Part shown: positions 50,228 to 60,240 of the stretch, piece after piece
Layout: each line of letters begins with the position of its first letter
Position numbering within the stretch: position 1 is the first letter of the stretch
Source of the DNA: Aliarcobacter sp017996075
GTDB taxonomy: Bacteria; Campylobacterota; Campylobacteria; Campylobacterales; Arcobacteraceae
Assembly (NCBI RefSeq): GCF_051062515.1
Contig: NZ_JAMXEK010000001.1
Length of the DNA stretch: 64,000 nucleotides
Reading direction: 5' to 3' (one strand)
The notes under the pieces: generated by a model
Seen by the model: the letters and a program-made list of their open reading frames with translations, nothing else
Database searches by the model: none
Told to the model about the DNA's origin: nothing
Position numbers and translations under genes: made by a program

Positions 50228-53200
50228 ATGAAACAAAAAATAGAAGATTTAATAAAAGAGAAAGTTTTAATAATTGATGGAGCTATGGGAACACAGCTTC
50301 AAGCAGTTGATATAGAGAGTAAATTTTGGCAATATGAAAACAAAGATTTAGAAGGGTGTAATGAGCTTTTAAATCTTACAGCTCCACATATTTTGGAGAC
50401 AATTTATGAAAACTACGCCATTTCTGGGGCAAATTTTATTAGCACAAATACATTTGGAAGTATGCCTTGGGTTTTAGATGAGTATGAAATAGGTCATTTA
50501 AGTTATGAGTTATCAAAGCTAGCAGCTAGCAGTGCTAAAAAGATTTGTGAAAAATATAGCACAAAAGAGGATCCAAAATTTGTTTTAGCATCTATTGGAC
50601 CTGGGACGAAACTGCCATCTTTAGGACATATTACTTATGATAATATGTATGAAGGTTATAAAACTATGGCTTCTGGTTTAGTTGATGGAGGAACTGATGT
50701 TTTTTTACTTGAAACTTGCCAAGATCCACTTCAAATAAAAGCTGCACTTCATGCACTAAATGATGTAGCACCAAATATTCCAATTATGGTTTCAGTTACA
50801 ATTGAGTTAAATGGAACAATGTTAATTGGAACAGATGCTTTAACAATTGCAGCTATTTTAAAACCATTTAATATCTTATCTTTAGGGTTTAACTGTGGAA
50901 CTGGACCAATTCAAGTTCAAAAACATGTAAAAGCTTTAAGTGAAGTATCAAAATTTCCAATCTCAGTTCATGCAAATGCAGGGCTTCCTCAAAATAGAGG
51001 TGGAAAAACTTTTTATCCTATGGGTCCAGATGAGTTTACATCTTTACAAAAAGAGTTTTTAAATATTAATGGTGTTGCATTTTTAGGTGGATGTTGTGGA
51101 ACTACACCTGAACACATAAAAACTTTAAGTGATGCAGTAAAAGGTGTTGTTCCAAAAAAACCTAGTGGATTTTTAAAAGCTTCACTGGCATCTTTATTTA
51201 ATATTGTTCCTCTAAAACAAGAACCAGCACCACTACTTATTGGTGAAAGAAGTAATGCAACTGGAAGTAAAGCTTTTAGAGAACTTTTAAAAGCAAATGA
51301 TTATGAAGGAACTTTAAGTGTTGCTCAACAACAAGTTCGTGCAGGAGCTCATGTAATTGATGTGAGTGTTGGTTTTGCAGGTCGTGATGAAACTGGCGAT
51401 ATGGATAAAGTTGTATCTTTATACTCTCAAAAAATTTCACTTCCACTAATGCCTGATTCTACACAGATAAAAGCACTAGAAGCTGCTTTAAAACAAATTG
51501 GTGGAAGATGTATTATAAACTCTGTTAATCTTGAAGATGGTGAAGAAAAATTTGATGAAGTTTGTAAGTTAGCAAAAAGATTTGGAGCAGCACTTGTTTG
51601 CCTTGTAATTGATGAAATTGGAATGGCAAAAACAAAACAGAGAAAACTAGAAGTTGCAGAACGAATTTTTGATTTATGTGTAAATAGACATGGATTTGAC
51701 CCAGCTGATTTAGTTTTTGATATGCTTACATTTACTATTGGTTCAGGTGATGATGAGTATAGAACTGCTGGAATTGAGACTATGGAAGCTATAAGAGAAT
51801 TCCAACTTCTTCATAGCGAAGTTGGAACAACTTTGGGACTTTCAAATATCTCATTTGGTTTATCTCAAAATGCAAGAATTTATCTAAACTCAATATATTT
51901 AGATCACTGTGTAAAAGCAGGACTTACAACTGCTATTGTAAATGTTAAACATATTATTCCTCTAAATAAAATAAGCCCTGAAGATAAAAAAGCTTGTGAT
52001 GATTTGATATTTAATAATCAAGAGAATGGTGATCCATTATTTAAATTTATTGATCATTTCTCAAATGTTGAGTCACAAGATGAGCAAAGTGATGAAGAGT
52101 ATCAAAAAATGGAGCCAATAGAAAAAGTTAAAAAACTTCTTTTAGATGGCGACAAGGATAGGTTACTTCCTTTAGTTATGGAGTTAAAAGATATTGTACC
52201 TCCTGAGCTAATTGTAAATGAGTGGTTAATTGATGGAATGAAAATAATTGGAGAGCTTTTTGGAAGTGGTCAAATGCAACTTCCATTTGTACTTCAAAGT
52301 GCTGAAACTATGAAAGCTACTGTTGATTCTTTAAATCCATTTTTACCAAAACAAGAAAAAACTAGTGAAACAACTATGGTTATAGGAACTGTAAAAGGCG
52401 ATGTTCATGATGTTGGTAAAAATCTAGTTGATATTATTTTAAGTAATAATGGTTTTAAAGTTGTAAATATTGGAATAAAAGCTGATTTAAATCAATTTTT
52501 AGAAGCTGCAAAGGAACACAACGCAGATGCAATAGGAATGAGTGGATTACTTGTAAAAAGCACAGCTGTAATGAAAGATAATCTTGAAGAGATGCAAAGA
52601 CTTGGAATAAAAATTCCAGTTATGCTTGGTGGTGCTGCATTAACAAAAAGTTTTGTTGATGATTATTGCAGACCAATTTATGATGGAGCTATTTTTTATT
52701 GTCGTGATGCTTTTGATGGTGTTGTATCTATGCAAAGAGTTGAAAAAGGTGGAGTTCTTGATACAAAATTAGCTGCTGATTTGATTGAAATAATTGATAC
52801 AAGCGATAGAGTTGAAAAAGAAGAAGCTGAAATTCCTCCTTATGAAGAGATCTCTATGCCAAAAAGAGAGTTTATAGTTCCCCCATATTGGAATAAAGTT
52901 GCAAAAACTGGAGATGAGCTAGATAAAGATTTGATATTTTCTTGGATAAATCACAGAGTTTTATTTAGACAAAGATGGGGATATAAAAGAGGAAAACAAA
53001 CTCCGGAAGCATTTATAAAATATGAAAAAGATGTAGTTGAGCCACTTTATTACTCTTTAAAAGATGAGTTAATCTCAAAAAATATATTTGAACCAATTGC
53101 TATTTATGAGTATTATCCTTGTATATCTAATGACAATAAACTATATATTTTTGATAAAAAATATCTTTACAACAATCCTGAAGAGGCAAAAAAAGTTCCA

Positions 53201-53701
53201 CCTTTAAGTGAAGCTATAAAAGTGTTGGAATTTCCAAGACAAAAAAGAAAACCTTTTAGATGTATAGCTGACTTTTTTGCAAATGATAGATTAGATGTTG
53301 TAGGATTTACACTTGCAAGTGCTGGACTTAAAATAAGTGATTATGAAAGAGAGTTTTATGATCGTGGAGAGTTTACAAAATATTATCAAGTTCATGGACT
53401 TGGAGTTGAACTAGCTGAAGCTTTAGCTGAAGTTTTACATAAGCAAATAAGGCTTGATTGGGATATTGTTCCTAAAGAGGGGCATAAATTAAGTGATGTT
53501 CAAATGAAACAATATATTGGTTGTAGATACTCTCCAGGTTATGCTGCTTGTCCTGAATTATCACAAAATAGAGATATTTTTGATCTTTTAAATCCTGAAA
53601 AGTACGGAATAGAGCTTAGTGAAACATTTCAAATGCATCCTGAACAAACTACTTGTGCAATTGTTGTTCACAACAAAGAGGCAAATTATTACAATGTTTA
53701 G
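50228..53701 (+). CDS. metH: Cobalamin-dependent methionine synthase
   Basis: A 1157-residue enzyme that moves the methyl of methyl-tetrahydrofolate to homocysteine. Domains in order: homocysteine-binding (about 1-315, zinc Cys in GFNCGTGP and LGGCCGTTPEH), folate-binding (about 330-600, LLIGERSNATGSKAFRELL), the B12 cap and B12-binding domain (about 620-860, GDVHDVGKN with the cobalt His), and the SAM activation domain (about 880-1150). All parts are intact. Confidence 0.97.
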   Translation: MKQKIEDLIKEKVLIIDGAMGTQLQAVDIESKFWQYENKDLEGCNELLNLTAPHILETIYENYAISGANFISTNTFGSMPWVLDEYEIGHLSYELSKLAASSAKKICEKYSTKEDPKFVLASIGPGTKLPSLGHITYDNMYEGYKTMASGLVDGGTDVFLLETCQDPLQIKAALHALNDVAPNIPIMVSVTIELNGTMLIGTDALTIAAILKPFNILSLGFNCGTGPIQVQKHVKALSEVSKFPISVHANAGLPQNRGGKTFYPMGPDEFTSLQKEFLNINGVAFLGGCCGTTPEHIKTLSDAVKGVVPKKPSGFLKASLASLFNIVPLKQEPAPLLIGERSNATGSKAFRELLKANDYEGTLSVAQQQVRAGAHVIDVSVGFAGRDETGDMDKVVSLYSQKISLPLMPDSTQIKALEAALKQIGGRCIINSVNLEDGEEKFDEVCKLAKRFGAALVCLVIDEIGMAKTKQRKLEVAERIFDLCVNRHGFDPADLVFDMLTFTIGSGDDEYRTAGIETMEAIREFQLLHSEVGTTLGLSNISFGLSQNARIYLNSIYLDHCVKAGLTTAIVNVKHIIPLNKISPEDKKACDDLIFNNQENGDPLFKFIDHFSNVESQDEQSDEEYQKMEPIEKVKKLLLDGDKDRLLPLVMELKDIVPPELIVNEWLIDGMKIIGELFGSGQMQLPFVLQSAETMKATVDSLNPFLPKQEKTSETTMVIGTVKGDVHDVGKNLVDIILSNNGFKVVNIGIKADLNQFLEAAKEHNADAIGMSGLLVKSTAVMKDNLEEMQRLGIKIPVMLGGAALTKSFVDDYCRPIYDGAIFYCRDAFDGVVSMQRVEKGGVLDTKLAADLIEIIDTSDRVEKEEAEIPPYEEISMPKREFIVPPYWNKVAKTGDELDKDLIFSWINHRVLFRQRWGYKRGKQTPEAFIKYEKDVVEPLYYSLKDELISKNIFEPIAIYEYYPCISNDNKLYIFDKKYLYNNPEEAKKVPPLSEAIKVLEFPRQKRKPFRCIADFFANDRLDVVGFTLASAGLKISDYEREFYDRGEFTKYYQVHGLGVELAEALAEVLHKQIRLDWDIVPKEGHKLSDVQMKQYIGCRYSPGYAACPELSQNRDIFDLLNPEKYGIELSETFQMHPEQTTCAIVVHNKEANYYNV

Positions 53702-53726
53702 ATTTAAGAATTTACTTCTTAAATCT
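53700..53726 (+). terminator. Terminator of metH
   Basis: AGATTTAAGAA and TTCTTAAATCT form a perfect 11-bp stem with a 5-base loop, then ATTTTTT. It overlaps the metH stop and ends next to the stop of the convergent kinase gene. Confidence 0.8.
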
Positions 53727-56277
53727 ATTTTTTCTCAAGTTTAATAGGTAACAAAGTTATAAATTTTGCACCTTTGAACTCTTTATTGTTATAGATAAAA
53801 GTATGATTTTCTACAGCAATATTACCTTTTAGATTGTTATCTACAAGTATTTTTGACATATATAAACCAATTCCTGTACCTTGAGATTTGTGTTTTGTTG
53901 TGAAATATGGTTCAAAAACTCTAGACATAATCTCATCTTTTATACCCATTGCATTATCAAAAATTTCAATAACTATATTTTTTTGGTTTTTTGAAATATT
54001 AATAAAAATATATCTTGCTTCTTCATCTTTTAAATCTATTAAAGCATCTTTTGCATTTGTAATAATATTCATCAAAATTTGAATCAAATCATTTTCAATA
54101 GTTACAAACTCAAAATCATCTATATTTTTTATAACTTCAATATTGCTAGAGTTTAAAGAAGGATTTAAGATATCTAGAACTTTTTGTATTAAATGGTTTA
54201 TATTTATTTCCGATGGAACTTTATCTTTATCCAAAAAGCTTCTAAAATCTTCAATGGTATTGCTTAAATATGATATAGAAGTTTTTATATGATTTATTGC
54301 ATCATAAAAATCTTTATCTTCTAAAATATTCATATTTTTCTTAAGCTCAATACCAGAAGTGCAAATACTAATAGTTGATAGTGGTTGTCTCCATTGATGA
54401 GCTATATTTTCAAGCATTTCACCCATTGCTGCCATTTTTGATTGTTGTAAAAGAATTCCATTTTTCTCTTCATTTTGTTTTATCTCAAAAGCAACTCTAT
54501 TTTCTAGTTCTTGATTTGTTTTTTTGAGTAAATAAGCTCTATAGATAATAGCTAGAATAAAAAATATAGCTAAAATTAAAATAAATAACTTAAGAACTGT
54601 ATCTTTATCAATACTATTTTGATAGTTTACATATACCCATTTATTAAAAAATTCATGTTTCTGATTTTCATTTATTGAATTCAAAGCCTTATCTAAAATC
54701 GAGGCAAGAGTTTTATTTTCAATATTTGTTGCCATATAAAGTTTTAGATTTTCATCTATTTTCCCAGATACTTTAATATCTCCTACAAAATGATTTTGTA
54801 TCTCATATCCAATAACAGCAAGAGAGTCAATAACAGCATAAACTTCACCTTTTCTTACAGCTTCTAAAGCTTCATAAAGATTTGGGTACTCTACGAAATT
54901 GATATTTTTATATCTATTTTTTATTATATTACTTGTTGCAAAATCTTTCACAAGAGCAATTTTAACTCTTTTTAGAGTTTTTAAATCTTCAATAAAAGGT
55001 TTAGAAATATCTGTAGCAATCACAAAAGGAAAATCTAGATAAGGGTTTGTAAAATTAAAAAGCTTTTCTCTATTTTTCTTATCTGCAATTGTTGTTAAGA
55101 TATCACACTTATTTTCTACAACTTTTTCAAAACTTTCATGCCAATTTAAAGTTGGTACAAAATTTAATTCTATATCTAAATTTTTTGAAATTTCTACAAG
55201 GTACTCTTCTATAATTCCAATATGTTTATTATTCAAAATAGCTTCAAATGGCATTAAGTCGTTATGAGAACAATAAGTAAAAGATTTTTTTGTTTTTAAA
55301 TACTCTTTTTCTTCACTATTTAGTTCATTTTGAAAACTATTATGTAAAACAAAACTTTTTAAATCTATATCATTTTTTATTAAACCCATTACTTTATATG
55401 TATTTATTATTAGGTTCATTTTTTCATTAGAAATTGTTCCAATATCTCCATTTTTATCAAAAATAATTTTCTTTATCTCGTTTGCTTCAAAAAGTAGTGC
55501 CTCTTTACTTTTATTTAGTGGATTATATTTTTCAAAAACAATATCAACACTTTTTTCTATATTTTCAAATGCCCATTTCCAACCATCTATTGAAGCTTTA
55601 TAAAAATCATATACAATTTTTTGGTTTTTTTCTGCAAATTCACTATTTGTAAACATAATATTTTCGTAAAAGTCAAATCCATAATCTTTTGGGTAGAAAA
55701 TTTTGCTTTCATAACCTTTTTCCTTTAATAAAAAAGGTTCATTTGTAGTATAAGATCCCATTAAATCGGTATTTTTGTTTATTAAATCATCAATATTAAA
55801 AGAGTGAGGAATTAGTTTTACAGATTTAATATCAAAATTTTGGCTACTAAACATAGCTTGTAAATTTGCAAAATTTAGTTGCTCATCTGCAATCATCAAG
55901 TTTTTATCTTTTAAATCTTTAATAGAGTTTATATTTGAATTTTTTAAAGCCAAAATTACAAGAGGTGAAGTTTGAAAAATAGCTCCAAATATAGAGATAT
56001 CTTCCCCATTTGATTTATGCACTATTAAAGAGCTAGAACCTAGTCCAAAAGTTGCTCTATTTTGAGTAACTTCTTCTAAAACATTTGTATCATTTTGAAA
56101 TTTTTTAAACTCTACATCAAGTCCAGCTTTTTCATAAAAACCCTTCTCTTTTGCTATATAAAATCCAGCAAATTGGAACTGGTCAAGCCACATAAGTTGA
56201 AGTGAAACTTTTTGTAAATCTGTTGCATATAGGTATTTGAAAAGTAAAATAACAATAAATATCTTTTTCAAAATCAA
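53725..56277 (-). CDS. Sensor histidine kinase with two periplasmic binding-protein domains
   Basis: An 850-residue fusion. After a signal (about 1-18) comes an NMT1/THI5-like domain (about 20-320, LQLMWLDQFQFAGFYIAKEKGFYEKAGLDVE), then a second solute-binding domain of the amino acid type (about 330-560, FTYCSHNDLMPFE). A transmembrane helix (about 568-590), a coiled coil, His in NIAHQWRQPLS (about 635) and the ATPase domain with GTGIGLYMSK follow. The first domain resembles thiamine-precursor or nitrile-type binding proteins; the ligand is unknown. No response regulator gene is adjacent. Confidence 0.9.
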   Translation of the reverse strand: MILKKIFIVILLFKYLYATDLQKVSLQLMWLDQFQFAGFYIAKEKGFYEKAGLDVEFKKFQNDTNVLEEVTQNRATFGLGSSSLIVHKSNGEDISIFGAIFQTSPLVILALKNSNINSIKDLKDKNLMIADEQLNFANLQAMFSSQNFDIKSVKLIPHSFNIDDLINKNTDLMGSYTTNEPFLLKEKGYESKIFYPKDYGFDFYENIMFTNSEFAEKNQKIVYDFYKASIDGWKWAFENIEKSVDIVFEKYNPLNKSKEALLFEANEIKKIIFDKNGDIGTISNEKMNLIINTYKVMGLIKNDIDLKSFVLHNSFQNELNSEEKEYLKTKKSFTYCSHNDLMPFEAILNNKHIGIIEEYLVEISKNLDIELNFVPTLNWHESFEKVVENKCDILTTIADKKNREKLFNFTNPYLDFPFVIATDISKPFIEDLKTLKRVKIALVKDFATSNIIKNRYKNINFVEYPNLYEALEAVRKGEVYAVIDSLAVIGYEIQNHFVGDIKVSGKIDENLKLYMATNIENKTLASILDKALNSINENQKHEFFNKWVYVNYQNSIDKDTVLKLFILILAIFFILAIIYRAYLLKKTNQELENRVAFEIKQNEEKNGILLQQSKMAAMGEMLENIAHQWRQPLSTISICTSGIELKKNMNILEDKDFYDAINHIKTSISYLSNTIEDFRSFLDKDKVPSEININHLIQKVLDILNPSLNSSNIEVIKNIDDFEFVTIENDLIQILMNIITNAKDALIDLKDEEARYIFINISKNQKNIVIEIFDNAMGIKDEIMSRVFEPYFTTKHKSQGTGIGLYMSKILVDNNLKGNIAVENHTFIYNNKEFKGAKFITLLPIKLEKK

Positions 56278-56351
56278 CCTTAGCTTTAAAATTTTAACAA
56301 TTATTATAGCAAACTAAGGTAGAATTGTCACAATTTATTTGAGGAAATATT

Positions 56352-56849
56352 ATGAATAGAGAAAAAAATATTAAAAATTACATATTAAATTACATTTATG
56401 CAACTTCAAAGCAGCCAATTTTATTAAAAGATATGTTGGTTGCTTCAGTTCAATACAGAAATGATATGGAAGTTGATAGTTCAAGATTAGGATTTAGACT
56501 GAGATTAACAAGGGCTTATCTTGTTTATGTTTGGTTAGTTTTAGCAGTTCTTCTACCTATTTCTCTTCTTACACATAAACTTTTAGCAAAGATAGATTCT
56601 CATATATCAATAGTTGGTGCGATGATTATCACAGCACTTATATTTATGGGATTTAACTACTTTAAAGATATTGTAAAAAAAGAGATGACAAAAAGTAGGC
56701 TTAAAAAAGCTTGGAATTTACATTTTCCATTTTTTGATTATGAAGAGTATGCTAATAAAGTAAATGAGATTTTTGAAGAGGCCATGAGAGAAGAGGTTTC
56801 AAAAAGAGATTTACAAAAATATATTTTAGATAGATTAACTAATATTTAG
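56352..56849 (+). CDS. Two-helix membrane protein of unknown function
   Basis: A 165-residue protein with two hydrophobic segments near residues 57-75 and 82-102 forming a hairpin, and charged cytoplasmic ends. GAGGAAAT precedes the ATG. No family is recognised. The N-terminal part (residues 1-50) may fold as a small helical domain. It stands between the divergent kinase and convergent dacA genes. Confidence 0.65.
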   Translation: MNREKNIKNYILNYIYATSKQPILLKDMLVASVQYRNDMEVDSSRLGFRLRLTRAYLVYVWLVLAVLLPISLLTHKLLAKIDSHISIVGAMIITALIFMGFNYFKDIVKKEMTKSRLKKAWNLHFPFFDYEEYANKVNEIFEEAMREEVSKRDLQKYILDRLTNI

Positions 56850-56853
56850 TAAT

Positions 56854-57666
56854 CTATCTTTTATCTAAAACTGTATCTAAAGCTAGTTTTGTATTTGCCC
56901 ATCTATTTTGAGAGTTTAGCATTACAAGTAAAATATCTTTTTTCCCATCTTTTGCACGTGCAATTAAACAAGGTCCAGCTTTACTTGTATAGCCAGTTTT
57001 AACTCCAATCATATATTTCTCTTTTGGAAGAAGTTTATTACTAGTATGTGCAAAGTATGATCTTTTTGTATTTATTGCTTTAAAACTATAACTCTCTTTT
57101 TTTACAATATTATTAAAAGTACTATTTTTAATAGAGTATTCTGTAAGTTTTAATAAATCACTTGCAGTACTTTTGTGATTTGGAGCATCAAAACCACAAG
57201 GATTTTCGAAATTAGTATTTTTCATACCTAGTTTTTTTGCTTTTGTATTCATCATAGTTACAAATTTTTGTTTGCTTCCATTTCCAAGATAAATTGCAAT
57301 AGCATTTGCTGCATCATTTGCTGATTTTATCATAGCGGCATTTACTAAATCTCTTAAGTAAAATTTCTCTCCAACTTTAAAATTCATAATTGTAGGTTCA
57401 ACTTTTTTCATCTCAGCAGTAATAGTAACAATACTATCCATTTTACCGCTTTCAATGGCTATTATTGATGTCATAATTTTTGTTAAACTAGCAGGTCTTA
57501 TTAATTGATTTGCATCTTTTTGAAAAATTAACTGTTTTTTGTTTAAGTCTTTTACAATAATAGAGTCTAAATCTTTTTCAATTTTTTGAAAAACTTTCGC
57601 ATCATTGTAGGCAAAGGCAAGTATTGGGCTTAAAAGCAAGACAAATATTTTTAAAAAGTTTCTCAT
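56854..57666 (-). CDS. dacA: D-alanyl-D-alanine carboxypeptidase (PBP5/6 type)
   Basis: A 270-residue serine peptidase that trims peptidoglycan pentapeptides. Signal peptide near 1-19, catalytic SLTK (S-x-x-K), SANDAANAIAIY (S-x-N) and KTGYTSKAGPC (K-T-G). It lacks the C-terminal amphipathic anchor domain of longer PBP5, so it may be soluble in the periplasm. Confidence 0.93.
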   Translation of the reverse strand: MRNFLKIFVLLLSPILAFAYNDAKVFQKIEKDLDSIIVKDLNKKQLIFQKDANQLIRPASLTKIMTSIIAIESGKMDSIVTITAEMKKVEPTIMNFKVGEKFYLRDLVNAAMIKSANDAANAIAIYLGNGSKQKFVTMMNTKAKKLGMKNTNFENPCGFDAPNHKSTASDLLKLTEYSIKNSTFNNIVKKESYSFKAINTKRSYFAHTSNKLLPKEKYMIGVKTGYTSKAGPCLIARAKDGKKDILLVMLNSQNRWANTKLALDTVLDKR

Positions 57667-57714
57667 GAAGTTTCCTGTTTGTTTTTTAGAATTTGCATTA
57701 TATTGAAAAAAAAA

Positions 57715-58464
57715 TTAAATAAAGCTATCAAATAGGGCTTTTGCCTCTTTATTCCTTATTTTCTTTAGTTCCATATCTATATATTTACCAATAATCAGCT
57801 GTTCTTGTTTAAAAGCCAAAGTTATTTTTCTTTTTGTTGGTCGTGTTTCATATATAAAAAAACCTGCTTCATACATAGATAATCTTATATTTGTAGAGAT
57901 TGCATAAGTTGTTAAAATAGAGTTTTCTTTTGAAATTTTATAAATATCTTCAAAATACTCTTTTGTCCAAAGCTCTTTATTTACCTCACTTGAAAAAGCA
58001 TCTTGATAAACTATGTCAAAAAAATCTTTTGGAAAAGTTTTTAGATACTCTCTTGCATCTCCTATAAAAACTTCTATTTTTATCTTCTCATCTTCATATT
58101 TTTGATTGTTTGAGAGTTCATTTATGATATTTTTAAACTCATTAAACTCTTTTGGAAAAGTAAAATCTTTTAAAGATTTTATTAAATCAAAATCAAGCTC
58201 AGGAGAGTAGATATTTAGTTTAATATCAAGTTTGTTTTCTAAAATATAAAAGATAGTTGCAAAAGTATTGTAACCCAAACCAAAACAAATATCTAAAATA
58301 TTTAACTCTTTTTTATTATAAGAGTGCGAAAATGCTGGAATAATGTGTTTATGCAAAGCTTCACTAAATCCACCATCTTCAGTATTGTGGAAGTGTTGAT
58401 TATATTTTTTAGAAAAAAGTGTATGGCTACCATCATTTGTGGTAACCAGCTTATCTTCTAGCAA
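57715..58464 (-). CDS. mnmD: MnmD-type tRNA (mnm5s2U34) methyltransferase
   Basis: A 249-residue SAM methyltransferase of the MnmC C-terminal (MnmD) family, here without the FAD oxidase domain. Features: TNDGSHTLFSKKYNQHFHNTEDGGFSEALHKH, NILDICFGLGYNTF (SAM-binding) and YQDAFSSEVNKELWTKEYF. It methylates the wobble uridine side chain in certain tRNAs. It follows luxS by 1 base. Confidence 0.88.
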   Translation of the reverse strand: MLEDKLVTTNDGSHTLFSKKYNQHFHNTEDGGFSEALHKHIIPAFSHSYNKKELNILDICFGLGYNTFATIFYILENKLDIKLNIYSPELDFDLIKSLKDFTFPKEFNEFKNIINELSNNQKYEDEKIKIEVFIGDAREYLKTFPKDFFDIVYQDAFSSEVNKELWTKEYFEDIYKISKENSILTTYAISTNIRLSMYEAGFFIYETRPTKRKITLAFKQEQLIIGKYIDMELKKIRNKEAKALFDSFI

Positions 58465-58465
58465 A

Positions 58466-58981
58466 TTAGTTTCCTAAACTCTCTAGTTTATCTTCAGTTA
58501 AAAATAGTTTCTCATTTGACATAACTCCAATATTTGAAGCTAGAATATCACGTGCTATATCTTTTGCTTCATCAAGTGAGTGCATAGAACAAGTTCCACA
58601 CTGATATAGATTTAGTTCTGGAATGTCGCTTTGTTTTTCTACTTTTAAAACATCTTCCATAGATTTTTTCCAAGCAGTTGCTACTTCTTCTTCTTTTGGA
58701 GTTCCTATTAAGCTCATATAAAATCCAGTTCTGCAACCCATTGGAGAAACATCTATGATTTCAACTGTAGGAGAGTTTAAATGGTTTCTAATAAATCCAG
58801 CAAATAGATGCTCTAAAGTGTGAATACCTTTTTCGCTTAGCATCTTTTCATTTGGTTTACAAAATCTTAAATCAAAAACTGTTATAGCATCTCCTTTTGG
58901 TGTTTGCATAACTTTTGCAACTCGCACAGCAGGGGCTGGCATAATTGTGTGATCAACTCTAAAACTATCTAATAGTGGCAT
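58466..58981 (-). CDS. luxS: S-ribosylhomocysteine lyase
   Basis: A 171-residue metalloenzyme of the activated methyl cycle that also makes the AI-2 precursor. The metal ligands are HTLEH (His and His) and Cys in YQCGTCSMHS; VDHTIMPAPAVRVAK and DLRFCKPN are family stretches. The ATG at 58981 has AAAGGA 7 bases upstream; an extended frame from 59029 does not. Confidence 0.97.
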   Translation of the reverse strand: MPLLDSFRVDHTIMPAPAVRVAKVMQTPKGDAITVFDLRFCKPNEKMLSEKGIHTLEHLFAGFIRNHLNSPTVEIIDVSPMGCRTGFYMSLIGTPKEEEVATAWKKSMEDVLKVEKQSDIPELNLYQCGTCSMHSLDEAKDIARDILASNIGVMSNEKLFLTEDKLESLGN

Positions 58982-59123
58982 ATAAAATCCTTTGAATAAA
59001 TATTTTAATTTTTTCAAGATTATAACCAAAGAAATTTAAATGTAGTTTTCTTAAAAAAGATTATTTTTGTAAATTTTGGATAATATAAACTATTTTAATT
59101 TAAAAGAGAAAATAGCAAAAATT

Positions 59124-60239
59124 ATGAAAAGTATAGAATATTTTATTTTAGAAAAACAAGAAGATGGATATAAGTTCAATCTTTTAAATATTTGGAATAA
59201 AGATACTTTACCAGATATTATAGAAAATATAAAACAATCAAATATCTCTAGAACTAAAAATTTAATTTTAGATTTTGAAAATTTAAAAGAGCTTGATAGT
59301 ATTGCTATTATTTATTTAATATCATTTTTAAAAAAATTTAAAAAGCACAATATTTCATATTTGAACTTTGAAAAGTATGAGCAAATTTTTGAGTTTTATC
59401 AAAAACACTATCAAAATGAGTTTCTGCAAGAGAAAAAGATATTAAATAGATTTTTTGAAAGTGTTGGAAAAAAAGTATATGATATATTAAAATCGACAAA
59501 ACTATTTATAGATATTGTAGGAAAAGTTTTTTATTTTCTCCTCTATTTAGTAATGAACCCAAAAAAGATTAGATTTAGAGCTACTTTAAAATATATTGAA
59601 ACATCAGCAGTAGATGCACTTTTGATTGTTGCTGTGACTGCTTTTTTGGTTGGAGTTGTTATTGCTTATCAAGGAGCAGTTCAGCTTGAAAAGTTTGGGG
59701 CAAATATTTTTGTAGTTGAGATGATAAGTATTACTATGTTTAGAGAAATAGCTCCACTTGTAACTGCTATTGTAATAGCTGGAAGAAGTGCAAGTAGCTA
59801 CACAGCAGAAATTGGAGCTATGAAAATAACAGAAGAGATAGATGCTATGAGAACTATGAATTTTGAGCCAATAATATTTTTAACAATTCCTAGAATTTTT
59901 GCTTTGTGTATATCTTTGCCACTTTTAGTATTTTTTGCAGATATTGTTGGAGTAATTGGTGGAATGGTAATCGCATATACAAGTTTAGATATCACATATA
60001 TAGAGTTTATAAATAGACTTCAAAATGAAGTTCCTGTAAAACATCTATTATTAGGAGTTTTTAAAGCTCTATTTTTCGGATTTTTCATAGCAATTATTGG
60101 TTGCTTTAGAGGTTTTCAAGTAGAAAACAATACTACAAGTATTGGAAAATATACAACTATAAGTGTTGTGAATGCAATATTTGTGGTTATTTTACTAGAT
60201 GCAGTTTTCTCTGTAATATTTACTCAAATGGGAATATAA
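59124..60239 (+). CDS. mlaE: MlaE-type lipid ABC transporter permease with N-terminal STAS-like domain
   Basis: A protein of about 371 residues. The first 120 residues resemble a STAS (MlaB-like) domain (LILDFENLKELDSIAIIYLI). The rest is MlaE (about 150-371) with five or six transmembrane helices and the conserved AVDALLIVAVTAFLVG, REIAPLVTAIVIAGRSAS and GAMKITEEIDAM. With MlaF and MlaD it moves phospholipids across the envelope. ATG at 59124 is the first standard start; TTG at 59076 would add 16 residues. Confidence 0.85.
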   Translation: MKSIEYFILEKQEDGYKFNLLNIWNKDTLPDIIENIKQSNISRTKNLILDFENLKELDSIAIIYLISFLKKFKKHNISYLNFEKYEQIFEFYQKHYQNEFLQEKKILNRFFESVGKKVYDILKSTKLFIDIVGKVFYFLLYLVMNPKKIRFRATLKYIETSAVDALLIVAVTAFLVGVVIAYQGAVQLEKFGANIFVVEMISITMFREIAPLVTAIVIAGRSASSYTAEIGAMKITEEIDAMRTMNFEPIIFLTIPRIFALCISLPLLVFFADIVGVIGGMVIAYTSLDITYIEFINRLQNEVPVKHLLLGVFKALFFGFFIAIIGCFRGFQVENNTTSIGKYTTISVVNAIFVVILLDAVFSVIFTQMGI

Positions 60240-60240
60240 G

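Noticed and set aside
58982..59029. N-terminal extension of LuxS
   Set aside because: The family starts at MPLLDSF, and AAAGGA precedes the ATG at 58981.
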